64,000 bases of DNA from contig SADC01001318.1 in the NCBI GenBank assembly GCA_004194705.1, positions 310,001 to 374,000 on the forward strand, read 5' to 3'. Below the pieces are notes generated by a model. It was not told the origin of the DNA. It made no database searches and saw only the letters and a program-made list of their open reading frames with translations. Shown here piece after piece: positions 1-11,330 of the stretch (position 1 is its first letter; each line of letters starts with the position of its first letter). A program made the position numbers and the translations under genes. The stretch is from Ditylenchus dipsaci (lineage: Eukaryota; Nematoda; Chromadorea; Rhabditida; Anguinidae).

Positions 1-186
1 AAGGTTGAATAATTAATTTGCCAGCTGGATGCTTAGAGTGCGTTTGCGGGGAACATAATTCTGACGATTCTGAAATGCTTAGTCTAAGGAAATATTTCCA
101 TGAAGAGAGTCGAAAAGAAAACAGACATAGGATGATGTAGATGTACAAGCAAAAATAACTAGCTACTTCTCTTTACCGTTGATGTA

Positions 187-552
187 CAGGGTGGTCCAAG
201 AAATTCCCTGGATTTGAAATGGTCATAACTTTTTTTCTAGGGCGTTTTTCGAATTTCTGTAAACGCCAAAATGTTTATCTTGACGGGATTTTTGTTTTTC
301 GGAAAAAAAATTTTCGAAAATTTTGACTTTTTTGCCTTGGTCCCCCTATGGTCCAAAAAGATGACAAGATTGATTATTTTGGACCATAAGGGGAACCAAG
401 GCAAAAAAGTCAAAATTTTCGAAAATTTTTTTTTTCCGAAAAACAAAAATCCCCGTCAAGATAAACATTTTGGCGTTTACAGAAATTCGAAAAACGCCCT
501 AGAAAAAAAGTTATGACCATTTCAAATCCAGGGAATTTCTTGGACCACCCAG
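187..552. mobile_element. Palindromic MITE, Tc1/mariner-like ends
   Basis: The whole 366-bp unit is a near-perfect inverted repeat centred near 370. The ends read CAGGGTGGTCCAAG on the left and CTTGGACCACCCAG on the right, each flanked by TA (185-186 and 553-554). TA duplication plus CAG ends is typical of Tc1/mariner/pogo elements. The reading frames inside are mirror images of each other and are not genes. Confidence 0.7.
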
Positions 553-886
553 TATTTCTCGGAGGGTGCCATTATTATTGTTTGTTGAAAGAAGACATTT
601 TCCATCAAAGTTTTTGGTCTTCGGGAAAAATTCTCGATTTAGTGTACATTACTGACTGCTTTGTTCGGAAACCTTCGATATAGTCTGCACTGGATGTAGT
701 ATAGCTCTCGATATATTGTATATTTTTCCGATTCCCGGGAGCTACACTGCATCGAGAGTGGACTCTACGACAAAATGACGCCCCGACGAAATAGTGAAAA
801 CACCATTTGACACATCACCACAACTTTCTAAATCTTTTTATTATGAATCAACAAAAACAGATAAACAACTGGATGTCTCATTTCAA

Positions 887-892
887 TTTATT
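887..892 (-). terminator. Candidate polyadenylation signal of PPP5
   Basis: AATAAA on the minus strand, about 80 nt downstream of the PPP5 stop codon. A second AATAAA lies at 837-842. Either could direct cleavage; no transcript evidence is available. Confidence 0.45.
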
Positions 893-969
893 CTCTCGAA
901 ACTAACAAACATAGCGCAAATAAGATCATTCTTATTTGAGTTCATAACACGTATAGCGATGACTAATTT

Positions 970-3900
970 TCAAGACAAAAAGTTGAACATCGAGCTCGCG
1001 TAGGCCTGAATCAATGGAAATTTTCAGATAAATGCAAAAAACACCTCAAACCACTACCATAGCTCTAACTGTCGGATGAGGAACTGCATCAAAAGTTGTC
1101 ATCTTCGGAGGATATAGCTGGTCGCCAGTCACAGTTATGAAAGCACCTAAAGAGAAATCGTGAGTATGTCAGGAATAACCCTCTCCACGCTCTACCCTTG
1201 TTTCCAATGGTATCACAGTAATTCGGTGCACTGAAGATAGTCCAGCCTTAATAGTTACAAGTTTTCAAGTGCAGACAAGAAAAAGTCTCATACATTTTCC
1301 ACCATGATGTTCTTCGTAGCCATCTGGTTTGACCTCATGACTTCTAAAACGTCAATTTTTCGATCGTGACTAACAATCCTAAAAGGTACCAACCTGACAA
1401 CGTATGACAAGTCATTATCCTTGAGGAAAGCTCGAGTGATATCGGGACCAAACTGAATTCCAACACCTCTCTTTGATGGTGAGCGACCGTTACTTTCTTG
1501 TGGGTCAGACCTGTGACTTTATTGTTAGCTGAAAATAATCCAAAACCTTACAAACTCACCAGAGAAGGTCACACCTACAACAATAAAATTAATAGGGCAT
1601 GTTCGTGCCCGATACAGCGAAAAGGCGAGGACCAGCACTTTTTTTCTCGGTCAAGTTTTACATGCGTTCTCATCCAGATTTTTTAAGCTTTCTTTAAATT
1701 TTTAAAAGTAGTATAGGGTAATCAATATTAGATTTGAAGCAATACAAGTGAAAAATGGACGGATTCAAAAAAATTCTGGTCGCCGACTTAACTTTATGAA
1801 AACGCACGGGCATTATCCTCTAACGAGCCTCGTTTAACACGGACATTTAGATATGTGAAAAAATTAATTCCATAAATTTAATAATCTTTTGGCTGTATTA
1901 ATTACTTAAGGGAATTAACCGAGGGCTGAAAAAAAGAAACAACATGTCTTGGGATGTTTTGAGAAATTTAAAAAAACAAATAACCAGGGGTGGTAGAAAT
2001 AAGCTTTTTTAGCGTCACCTTTACGTCCCCCTTTACCTTTCACCCTTACCTTTAGCAATGAGGTTTACCCTTACCTTTTACCGGTACCTATACCTTTAGT
2101 AATAAGCTTTTTATTTAGCCCTTCCTTTTACCCTCACCTTTACCTTCAACTTTAGAAATAAGATAGCCCAAGGCAAAGGAAGGGTAAAATTCAAGGTAAA
2201 GATCACAGGAGGGTATCATAAAATTTTAACCCTGCTGCCGAGAAGGGTAAAAATAGAGAAAGAAGTTAAGGTGAGGGTAAAAGCTGAAGATAAGGGTAAA
2301 GGTAGAGGTAGAACCTTTTCCTACCGCCCCAGGGTGCACAGATGTTCTGCCTTAGCAGGAATTTCCTGCTTTCTGATTTTAAAATCTGCTTTTTTCCGCG
2401 AAAAAGTAGGAATTTAGCACATATCACAGGTTTTTGTAACAGCTTATTCCTGCTTTTAGCAGATCTTTGGAAATAAATTCCTGTTTTTCGGTAACGAATC
2501 CCGCCTTTGGGGTTTTCAATCACTGCGCCTTGCAAATAACTTAATTGCTATAATTTTTTAAGTCATTGATAAAAGGTTGACTCGAATAAGAAGTCTAATA
2601 AAAATACTCACATGATACCATCATCCGGAGGCTGTCGAAAACGTTTGGTCGCACGAATCTTATCTAGAGTTACACCATCTTCTTTAAACAAACCACCTGA
2701 AATATATATTAAAGACTCGATTTGAAAAAATTAGTGTGAAAAGTGAATAGCTACCGTGGCAGACGAAGACTTTTTTATTTATTACATGGCATACTGAGAA
2801 GCAGAAAACATTTTAGTATCCATTATCGGAAAAAAACGAAAGCTAAATTGACTTACACGGCAAGAAGTTGAAAATTTCTGTGAAAAGCTCGGCCATTTTG
2901 GAATTGTATTTACTCTTGACTTCTCCCTCAAATCCATACATCTTGTTCATGACATCGCTTTCGTGATTGCCTCGGGACTAAAATTAGGCAATGAAGACAA
3001 ACTGTGAAGAAAACAAGAGATTTTAGTACACCACGAAGAAGTTTATTAGTAATGATATCATTTTTCATTTGTAGTCACTAATTGTTGAACTGTACGCCAA
3101 TGAATAATTAAATGTATTTAGTTTCGGCGAAAAAAAATTGAAGGTGTGATGTAAACCACAGAAGTACCAAAAATAAAAGATTGGATTCTGCACACCTACA
3201 GGAAGAATGGAGAAATTTTATTTATACTAAAAAACATTGAAAAACACGACAAGCGAAAATTTCCAAAGCGACCTCAAAGGGCCATTGCCGTCCCCGACAA
3301 CGAGAATTTCAAATGTTTGAATTCGCACGGGACAGTTCTCTTTTGTCTTTCATTGTACTCTTTTGACTTGCTTCGAATGACTCAAAAGAGTAAAATGAAA
3401 GACGAAAGATAACTGTCCCGCGCCAATTCAAACACTTGAAATTCTCGTTGTCGGGGACGGCAATGGCCCTTTAAAAGTCACGGCTGATCTAAGAAGCTTT
3501 CAGTAAATCTTAAAGGACCATAATTTTTACGCGCAGTGGCATGTGCAAAATATGAATTGGCGGAGGACACTTCTCTTTCGTCTCAAACTTTACTCTTTGG
3601 AGTCGTTCGCCATAACTCCAAACGCGAGACGAAAGAGAACTGTTCCCCGCCAATTCAAATTTTGCACATGTCACTGCACCCAAAAACATGGTCTTTTAAA
3701 GGAAGAAATTAGAAGAGTAAATTATTCTTTGATTTTTTCTATGCATATATTTATAACTCAAAACCAACCATATAGAAATTGTTAGGCAGAAGTAATTTGA
3801 AACCAAAGAGAGTGAAGATGGTCTCAACGGAAAAGGAACCACGGTCCACAAAGTCACCATTGAACAGCTAAAGAAAAATTTTTTTTGCTGCCACAATTGA

Positions 3901-5576
3901 GAAGGAAAATAAGACTTACATATGAATTCTTCTCAGACGGAAGCCCGTTGATTTCGAAAATATTGCAAAGATCATAGAATTGTCCGTGTACCTAGAAGCC
4001 TCTTAATACAGATATTACTCAGTGTTTATTTAAGGTAAAAAAAGTTACGTCTCCGCAAATCGTGAACTTATCCTTGTCAGGCACTGTGATATCGACCAAT
4101 GTGGGTGCATTCATAAAGTACTTTCTGATAGCGAGCAAAATCTGTAAATATATTAAAAATCACTCTGGTTCATTACACTTCAAAGCATGCCGCATTCTAG
4201 TCTGTACCTCTAATTCTAGACTATCGTATTTATTCTGCTAGCAGAGCCCCTTGGGCCTCAACTTCAACTTTTTCAAGGGGGGTAATTTGCCTAATCTTTC
4301 CGGTAAAAGGGGGAACATATTTGTAAGGGGGAGGGGGAGGGGTTATTACCCTATGAATCCCCCCCCCAATTGCGGCCCTGTAGCTCCCCCTCTCTAATTG
4401 TAGCCCCCGTCTAATAGTAACCCCAAAGAGGGTGGTTGAAAATTAGTATCCCCGGGCTACAATCAGATTTAATACGGAAGGCAATCGAATGAACTAGAGA
4501 AGTAATCTGATTATTATTAAGAGATGGCAAGTCCAATATTCATCTAACGAAATATCAAACCATTGTACATAAAGAAGCACAGTATTTAAATTTCCGAGCA
4601 ACTAAGCTTCTATCCACTCAACCAGAAGTCAAAAACTAAGAAACAGACTCCATTTCATGCTGCTCCAAGAAAATCTAATAAAGAACCTTGTAGGCATATT
4701 TAGCGTGCAGCTTTCCCTGCTTCTTAAAAGTCGTGATGAGATCTTTCATAAAATCAATCGTTATGTCTGCATCACTGTCTAGTCGTGGCCCAGTATAGTC
4801 TTTCTCCACGAGAAGATCATCGACAGATATGGAATCTGCAACGCTTGTAGTGGCGGAATCACATGCGATGGCTTTCTCAAAGGCAATTCTCCGGACAATT
4901 TTCTGGCATTCTTCGAACTTTGTCTTGGCATCTTTGTCGTTAGGACGGAATGTTCGCACCTAAAATACAATTACAGGTGGTATTCTCACTTTTAGACAAG
5001 TATCGAAAAAAAGTTACCTGATCATAATCCTTAAGAGCCAATTTGAATTTACCAAGAGCCATGTGAGAAGCGGCACGACGAAAGTAGCTATAATCGAGGT
5101 ATATATATATATATATAATAGCCAAAGCATTTGCAAACATACGCTTTGGCATAGTTCGGATCCAGCTCAATTGCTTTATTCGCGTCCGAGAGAGCCAATC
5201 CTAAATAATAATAAAAATAGGCATTGGTCTATAGCGGAATGGGTGAAATAACCATAAAGCTCCTTCTTTAAATAAGCCATGCTTCGATTCCTGCAACCGA
5301 AGTAGAAAATATTGAATTGCAAAAATGTAATGCTTACCCATAGTATGTAGCAACAGACCCGTCCAGTTCGATAGCCTTTGTGTACAGCTCAATGGCAATG
5401 TCGAAAGCTTCGTCTAAAAGGTGGTTTACTGAAGGCTTGTAGAGCAAGCACAAATGGATACCTTTGAAAAACTGATTGGCCTCGTCTTTGATTTTAACTG
5501 ACTTTTCCTTATCACTAATTGGTGCATCACTTGACTCCACGCTCGACATAACCCTCGACACAATATCTTCGGTCAT
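970..5576 (-). CDS. PPP5C: Serine/threonine-protein phosphatase 5 (TPR + PP2A-type phosphatase), 18 exons
   Basis: Exons in coding order: 5462-5576, 5338-5413, 5253-5290, 5143-5200, 5018-5087, 4687-4959, 4049-4141, 3920-3991, 3769-3867, 2857-2977, 2755-2793, 2612-2696, 1560-1574, 1394-1510, 1294-1343, 1196-1246, 1058-1146, 970-1005. Phases agree throughout and give 498 residues, close to the usual 499. The N-terminal third holds TPR repeats ([30 protein letters not shown]). The catalytic domain shows GDVHG, GDFVDRG, RGNHES, HGGLF, RSHEV and SAPNYCD, the metal-binding and catalytic motifs of the PPP family. PPP5 is an Hsp90-associated, TPR-autoinhibited phosphatase. Most introns are 47-58 bp. 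Three larger ones hold repeats: 4142-4686 (hAT-like MITE), 2978-3768 (two palindromes) and 1575-2611 (CCTTTACC-rich repeat). The gene looks intact. The start is the first ATG of the TPR frame, at 5576. Confidence 0.95.
1560..1574 (-). other. PPP5C: 15-bp micro-exon of PPP5
   Basis: This 15-nt exon is bounded by gttgtag before and gtgagt after on the minus strand. It encodes the C-D-L-L-W stretch just before S-D-P, a segment conserved in PPP5. Without it the flanking exons (ending AT and starting G-TCT-GAC) do not join in frame. With it the phases fit exactly. Confidence 0.9.
1988..2333. repeat. Inverted repeat with (CCTTTACC)n-like arms, in PPP5 intron
   Basis: The left half is rich in CCCTTACCTTT units and the right half in the complement GGGTAAAGGTAGAGG; the ends read GGGGTGGTAG and CTACCGCCCC. 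The same polypyrimidine words form the core of the transposon at 40413-42054, so this is probably a shorter relative. Confidence 0.6.
3276..3475. repeat. 200-bp palindrome in PPP5 intron
   Basis: Near-perfect inverted repeat with ends AAAGGGCCATTGCCG and CGGCAATGGCCCTTT. The same ends occur at 21395-21640, so this is one member of a dispersed MITE family. Confidence 0.7.
3508..3702. repeat. Second palindrome in PPP5 intron
   Basis: Inverted repeat with arms built on GCACATGTCACTGC-like sequence and the inner word CAATTCAAAT. It is about 30 bp from the palindrome at 3276-3475 and shares its inner segment (CTCTTTCGTC and an AATTGGCGG-like word), so the two are related. Confidence 0.6.
4247..4381. 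mobile_element. Degraded hAT-like MITE in PPP5 intron
   Basis: The left part resembles the CAGGGCCGCAACTTGAAC end and the right end is AATTGCGGCCCTG. The interior is G-run and C-run rich. A younger copy of the same family is at 52404-53347. The left end here is eroded. Confidence 0.5.
5098..5117. repeat. (TA)n microsatellite
   Basis: A short TA dinucleotide run inside the 55-bp PPP5 intron 5088-5142. It probably varies in length. Confidence 0.8.
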
Positions 5577-6374
5577 CTTGCAACCAAAATTTCTGAACGA
5601 AATTTTGGTAAGTTGTTAAAGGCAAATGGAGAAAATACGAAATGAAAGGTGAAATTTAATGGATTATTTGAAAGAATTTCAAAAATTATTGATAGTTGAT
5701 TTAAAAAGCAGCGTGTTTCAGGACAAAAATTATTTGAAGGGAAATGAAGATCTCTGAAACCCCTTCTAGAGTCAAGTGCCTGCCTGCTGCTCTTACTGAA
5801 GTCTCTGTGGTTAATCACAGCTCTCCAAAATGTCCGATTCAGATTTAAGCTGAATTCACAATAAGGAGGCAGCATCCTATATTATAGACGTGTTCCCACG
5901 GCGCAGTCGTAGAGCTTTTCGTCACCCTACGTGTCCAATGACGCGGCGAAAAACACAGTCGCAGTCACAGTGTGTGTGAAAACCTTCCTCATAAAAAAAC
6001 GATTAGGCGGATCAGATTTCGGGTCCGATCGGCTTAATCGCCCACAAATCCATCCTGAACCACTCAAAACCACCAAAACCTGAACTTCTGAGCAATTCAG
6101 CCGATCGGACCCGAAATCTGATCCGCCCAATCGCTTTTTTGCAGAAGGTTCACTCCCACCCAAATTACCCCCCGAAAAAACCAATTATTTTGGCTTTTGG
6201 CCATTCCGCAGTGTGTCCTGAGCCACCTGGTCTTTAGTGCCGAAGTGCCAGAAAACCCAAAGACTTCGCTGAATACTACACTGTATCAGATTCTTTAAGA
6301 ATTAACTGCAGAAAACAGAAATGCTAGAAACTAAAGGAATGCCATTGTTTCTGGTGCAAAGTCTCGCATCCGAG
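5577..6374. other. Upstream of PPP5: no gene seen; one inverted repeat
   Basis: This holds the PPP5 promoter side, with no TATA box or initiator I would defend. An inverted repeat at 5979-6150 has arms built on GGATCAGATTTCGGGTCCGA. The same arms occur in the large palindrome at 8389-9133 and, weakly, at 45715-45830. Confidence 0.5.
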
Positions 6375-8187
6375 AAATATTAAGCCGTGTTCATAACGCA
6401 TCAGCAATAGGCGAAGATCCTCTTGATAGACTCCGTAAGTGAACTTACTCGTGGCTAATGTGTTCAATTATGAGTTTTCTTTTAGGATTCGAAGAAAATT
6501 GCAATATTAGCTCTGGAAGTGCTTTCTATCCCACCTGCGAGTGCCCCAATTAAAAGGGTGTTTTCTCAAGCAGGATTAGCAACAGCTTATCATGGAAATA
6601 GGGACAAAGCTTTTTTTTGATGCAAAAAGTCTTTTTTTTGCTGCAAAAAAACTTTTTTTTGCTGCAAAAAGTCTTTTTTTGCTGCAAAAAGACTTTTTTT
6701 GCTGCAAATATTTTTGCTGCAAAAAGTCTTTTTTTTGCTGCAAAAAACTTTTTTTTGCTGCAAAAATTCTTTTTTTCGCTGCAAAAAGACTTTTTTTTGC
6801 TGCAAATCGGCTTTTTTTTTTGCTGCAAATCGGCTTTTTCTGGTCCAAACTATTTTAGCTGTAATTTTGGCGTGCGGTCGATTGGTCCACGGTCAATTGC
6901 TCCACGGTCAATTGATCCACGGTCAATTGGTCCACAGGTCAATTGGTCCACAAAATTATTTTCAAATTAATCTTTTTTGTCTTGTGAAGAACTTCTATTA
7001 TTTTAACAGTTTTTCGATAATTCAGCCTTAACCCTACTGGTTAATCCACGCACCAACCAAACAAGGTGGTCGTCCACCTGGAGCAAAATTTTTTTTCACG
7101 TTTTTCATGTTCTAAAGCCCGTTTCCTGGACTGATCTGGACATGCTGAAGATGGTTTGATAGTGGTAAAATGCCATTTTCTCGAGTATTTTTGAGTTTTG
7201 GTAAAATCAATTTTTCCCCAATACTCAAAAAATATTCCAGAAACCCATATTTCACTATTATCAAACCCTCTTTAGAATGCTCGAATTAGTGTCAAAAACA
7301 GGTATTAGAACCCGAAAAACATAAAAAATAATTTAACAACAAAGGGATGACCACTTGCTTTGGTTGGTGCGTGGATTAACCAGTAAGGTTAAGCAATACC
7401 CGGGTAGTAATATTGTCGACTGGTAAAGAAATTTCAAAAGTTACAATGTTTTATTTCATGATCCAACCTCAGTTTCATGGATAATCTATGCGCCGACTAA
7501 ACCAAGTGGTCGTCCACTTGGATCGATTTTTTTCACGTTTTATGTTGCAAAATTGTTTTTTCTGGACTAATACGGGCAAGCTGAAAATGGTTTGATAATA
7601 GTGAAATATGGGTTTCTGGGATGATTTTGAGCATTGCGGAATAATTCATTTTACCAAAACTCAAAAAATACTCGAGAAAATGGCATTTTACCACTATCAA
7701 ACCATCTTCAGCATGTCCGAGTCAGTCCAGGAAACGGGTTTTGGAACATGAAAAGCGTGAAAAAAAAATTTGCTCTAGGTGGACGACCACCTGGTTTGGT
7801 TGATGCGTGGATTAACCAGTAGGGTTGAGGCTGAATTATCGAAAAACTGTTAAAATAACAGAAGTTCTTCACAAGACAAAAAAGATTAATTTGAAAATAA
7901 TTTGTGGAGCAATTGACCTGTGGACCAATTGACCGTGGATCATTGACCGCACGCCAAAATTACAGCTAAAATAGTTTGGACCAAAAAAAGCCGATTTGCA
8001 GCAAAAAAAAGTCTTTTTGCAACGAAAAAAAGACTTTTTGCAGCAAAAAAAAGTTTTTTTGCAGCAAAAAAAGACTTTTTGCATCAACTAATTTTGCAGC
8101 AAAAAAAAGTCTTTTTGCAGCAAAAAAAAAGTCTTTTTGCAGCAAAAAAAAGCTTTGTCCTGGAAATAGAACTTCATTTAAATAACT
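6375..8187 (+). pseudogene. hAT transposase fossil, split by a later insertion
   Basis: 6510-6600 translates to LEVLSIPPASAPIKRVFSQA and then GLATAYHGN. This matches the C-terminal dimerisation region of hAT transposases (L-S-I-P plus E/K-R-V-F-S plus A-G). Reading resumes after the element at 6601-8160 as R-T-S-F-K-stop. An upstream piece (about 6375-6432) ends at a possible donor, gtaagt. It is too broken to be functional. The BED and catalytic parts are not visible. Confidence 0.6.
6601..8160. mobile_element. Foldback transposon with array-type arms and 8-bp TSD
   Basis: The ends read GGGACAAAGCTTTTTTTTG and CAAAAAAAAGCTTTGTCC. The arms (6601-6850 and 7976-8160) are tandem GCTGCAAAAAGAC plus T-run units. 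Inside lie arrays of GGTCAATTGGTCCAC, then inverted copies of a module reading TGGTTAATCCACGCACC. TGGAAATA flanks both ends (6593-6600 and 8161-8168), an exact 8-bp duplication. It carries no transposase. 8-bp duplications occur in hAT and P superfamilies; the ends alone do not decide between them. Confidence 0.85.
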
Positions 8188-8388
8188 TAATTCACAGCTT
8201 GTATTCTACTGTAATATGTATGTGGAAAGTTGTTACTTTTGATCGGATTTATGGTCGAGAGTGATTGTAGTGAGCATTGTGGTGTGTATTTGTTGATTAA
8301 AAAAACATAGAATAGGAAAAGATAGAACCGTTTTCGGACAAGAAATAAACCAAAATAATAGTCAGAGATTAACGGATAATATTTTTTC

Positions 8389-9133
8389 TCACCGCAAATA
8401 CACTGCGAATGCACCGCAAATTATTTTTTTTCTCACCGCAATTTGATCTTCCCGCAAAATACTTTTTTCTCACCGCAAAATACTTTTTTCCCCCCGCAAA
8501 CCTAATTTCTGTCTAAGACTAACCAAATTTTGCATAATTTTGCAAGAATTCAAATTTTTCAGTCAGGAAACAACTTGGATCCTCAGAATCCCACCCCAGA
8601 ATGGCCAGAAGCCCCTGAAAGTTGGTTTTTTCGGGGTTTACTAAGGGGGGGGGGGTGAACTTTTTGCGAAAATTCGATTGAGCGGATCAGATTTCGGGTC
8701 CGATGGGCTTAATCGCTCAAAATTATAGGTTTATAGTGGTTTCGAGTGGTTCAGGGTGGAGTTGTGGGCGATTGAGCCGATCGGACCCGAAATCTGATCC
8801 GCTCAATCGAATTTTCGCAAAAAGTTCACCCCCCCCTTTAGTAAACCCCGAAAAAACCAACTTTCAGGGGCTTCTGGCCATTCTGGGGTGGGATTCTGAG
8901 GGATCCAAGTTGTTTCCTGACTGAAAAATTTGAATTCTTGCAAAATTATGCAAAATTTGGTTGGTCTTAGACAGAAATTAGGTTTGCGGGGGGAAAAAGT
9001 ATTTTTGCGGTGAGAAAAAAGTATTTTGCGGTGAGAAAAAAGTATTTTGCGGTGAGAAAAAGTATTTTGCGGGAAGATCAAATTGCGGTGAGAAAAAAAT
9101 AATTTGCGGTGATTTTCAAGTGTTTTGCGGTGA
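8389..9133. repeat. 745-bp near-perfect palindrome
   Basis: The outer arms are tandem TTTTGCGGTGAGAAAA units. The inner arms carry GGATCAGATTTCGGGTCCGA around a short centre near 8735-8760. The reading frames within mirror each other and are not genes. No target-site duplication is obvious. Confidence 0.75.
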
Positions 9134-9156
9134 GAAAAAAATGGACGAGACTTTTT

Positions 9157-9594
9157 TCTGCCCGCTTCTGGCTTTTTTCTGCCCGCTTTTAGCTTTTTTC
9201 TGCCCGCTTTTCTGCCCGCTTTTTTGAAATGATTGAAAATGACCCCAATTTGTGATAACTTTTCTTATTTGAGCAGCCCTTGTATACGAAATTTCCTAAG
9301 GAATTCGAATTTATTTACAGAATTTCAAAAACGCTGTTACCTGTCCAGCTTTGGCCATTTTGCAGAATTTGGGCATAAAAATCTCTTAGATGCAACAAAT
9401 GGTCACATCTCAGCAGCCAATAGTTTTTTCAAAATTCTGTAAATAAATTCGAATTCCTTAGGAAATTTCGTACTAAAGCTGCACAGAATAAAAAAGTTAT
9501 CACAGATTGGGGTTATGTTAAATCATTTTCAGAAAAGCGGGCAGAAAAAAGCTAAAAGCGGGCAGAAAAAAGCCAGAAGCGGGCAGAAAAAAGA
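9157..9594. repeat. Foldback element with TTTTTTCTGCCCGC arms
   Basis: The left arm is a tandem array of TTTTTTCTGCCCGCTTC/TTAGC; the right arm is its inverted complement (GCGGGCAGAAAAAAGC). The inner arms share AATTCGAATTTATTTACAGA. It lies directly beside the palindrome ending at 9133. Confidence 0.75.
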
Positions 9595-9694
9595 TTTATC
9601 CGAAAAAAATACCATCCAGAGATAAACTCATAGTCATAGCTAAACTCATACTTATAGTCATAAGGCTTGTTATAGAATCCACCACCCCAATCCA

Positions 9695-9990
9695 CCACGA
9701 AAAATGTATGCATACCAGAGTTTCTTTAAGCGGTAGGCCCTAGTCAACAAAACTATGTTCAACATCTTCCTTTTCGCACTAAATTGCCCATTTTTGGTCC
9801 ATTTAAACCCCAATACAGCCCTAAATCCTTTCGAAAATAGTCAAAATAGGTAATTTTGGGTGGTCTCCCCTTTTTATTGACCACGGCTCAAAAATAATGT
9901 CTTTTTGAGCTTCTGAGGCAATTTTAGGTCGACATAGGGTGCTTGGAAACACTTAAAAAAAATTCATTTGCGGAGAGCGGGGGGGGGGTT
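9695..9990. repeat. Dispersed repeat (also at 22880-23085 and 36580-36795)
   Basis: It contains AATAATGTCTTTTTGAGC, the word TCGACATAGGGTG and a terminal G-run. The same order of words occurs at 22880-23085 and 36580-36795 with substitutions. 9700-9745 also carries a piece of the GCATACCAGAGTTT family. No ends are defined. Confidence 0.55.
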
Positions 9991-10084
9991 ACACTCCGCT
10001 ATCGCCAAAAAGCCTTTGTTTTTGGTGATTTTCTAATCAATTTATATTTTTTTAACAATCTTGTAGCGAGGATGAGATTTCGAT

Positions 10085-11320
10085 CCTATTAGTCAAAAAT
10101 AGGATATTTTAGAATATTTTAATATCCTATCATATCCCAATATCCTATTAAGGATATTTATCCTAAGTAGGATACTCATCCTATTTAGGATATTTTTCAT
10201 ATCCTAAAGGTTAATCATTTTTCTGTGGCAAATTTAGTTTTTTTTGTATCAAAAATGTTTTTTTTGTGGCAAATTTTTTCTGTAGCTAATTTACTTTTTT
10301 TTGTGGCAAATTTTTTTTTTTTGTGGCAAATTTATTTTGTAGCGAATTTACTTTTTTTGTGGCAAATTTACTTTTTTTTGTAGCAAATTGACTCTTTTTT
10401 GTAGCAAATCTGATTTTAGTCCATAGCACATATACTTGAGTTAGTGTGCTTATTTATTTCTAAAAATTTCAGAAACATATATATATCTGTTGATATACTC
10501 AATCCGCGTATTTTTATCAGTCTTTTTAGACCTAAACCAGTTTTCGAGAAACCCGAACCGAGAATTTCGGTTTGGTCCAGTACTCGAAAATCGCAAATTC
10601 CTGAAAGATGATCGGAAGTTGGCAAAAGATCCCACTTTTACCCGGCTATTTCGGTCAACACTCTTTTCTTCACAAAAAAAGCCCGTTAAGATCTAAAATT
10701 TACGGACTGAAGTGTTGCTCTTCTCAAAATGGTGGAGCAAAATGTGGCTAAGGTTGATGGAATTATCATCAGCATTGTATTTATGGTGAATTCGGTAAGC
10801 TTGAATTTGAAAATTTCATAACTGATCCATCAGAGGATGTTGAGCAATGAAGCAGCCGAGAGAGTGCCAGGTGTGTGTGCTAGATTAGACCTGGAGCCCA
10901 GCAGCTTTACGAGCAATTAATCCCCTGGTCTTTCATGAAGTCCAAGTCTTTCATAGACTCAGAATACAAGTTTTGAGAATTTAGGATAAATAAATAAGCA
11001 CACTACCTCAAGTATATGTGCTACGGACTAAAATCGGATTTGCTACAAAAAAGAGTAAATTTGCTACAGAAAAAAATAAATTTGCTACCAAAAAAAAGTA
11101 AATTTGCCACAAAAAAATTAAATTTGCCACAAAAAAAGTAAATTTGCTACAAAATAAATTTGCCACAAAAAAAATAAATTTGCCACAAAAAAAAGTAAAT
11201 TAGCTACAGAAAAAATTTGCCACAAAAAAAACATTTTTGCTACAAAAAAACTAAATTTGCCACAGAAAAAATGATTAACCTATCCTAAATAGGATATTTA
11301 TCCTAATTAGGATATCCTAT
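10085..11320. repeat. Foldback element, arms of (G)TGGCAAATTTA and TAGCAAATTTA units
   Basis: The outer arms contain TAGGATATTTATCCTAA-like words. The inner arms are T-run/GTGGCAAATTTAC units on the left (10215-10410) and their complement on the right (11040-11270). The arms close on TAAATAAGCACACTA near 10440 and 10990. About 500 bp of spacer in between is unique and holds a small exon-like pair. Confidence 0.75.
10729..10872 (+). other. Exon-like pair inside the foldback spacer
   Basis: An ATG at 10729 opens a frame reading MVEQNVAKVDGII and ending at a good donor (TTCG|gtaagc). A 39-bp gap ends in cag, after which the frame continues as RMLSNEAAERVPG to another possible donor. Intron size and signals match this genome. 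I do not recognise the protein. It may be a captured host fragment or chance. Confidence 0.3.
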
Positions 11321-11330
11321 GTCTTATTTA

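Noticed and set aside
237..516. Overlapping open frames on both strands (69 and 81 codons)
   Set aside because: They are mirror images produced by the palindromic MITE at 187-552 and have low-complexity F/K-rich text.
6550..7031. Long F/K/C-rich frames on both strands
   Set aside because: They translate the GCTGCAAAAAGAC tandem array; both strands are open because the unit lacks stops.
6550..11330. CRISPR-like array, because of short regularly repeated words
   Set aside because: Units are contiguous with no unique spacers and are arranged as inverted arms; the genome is an animal's.
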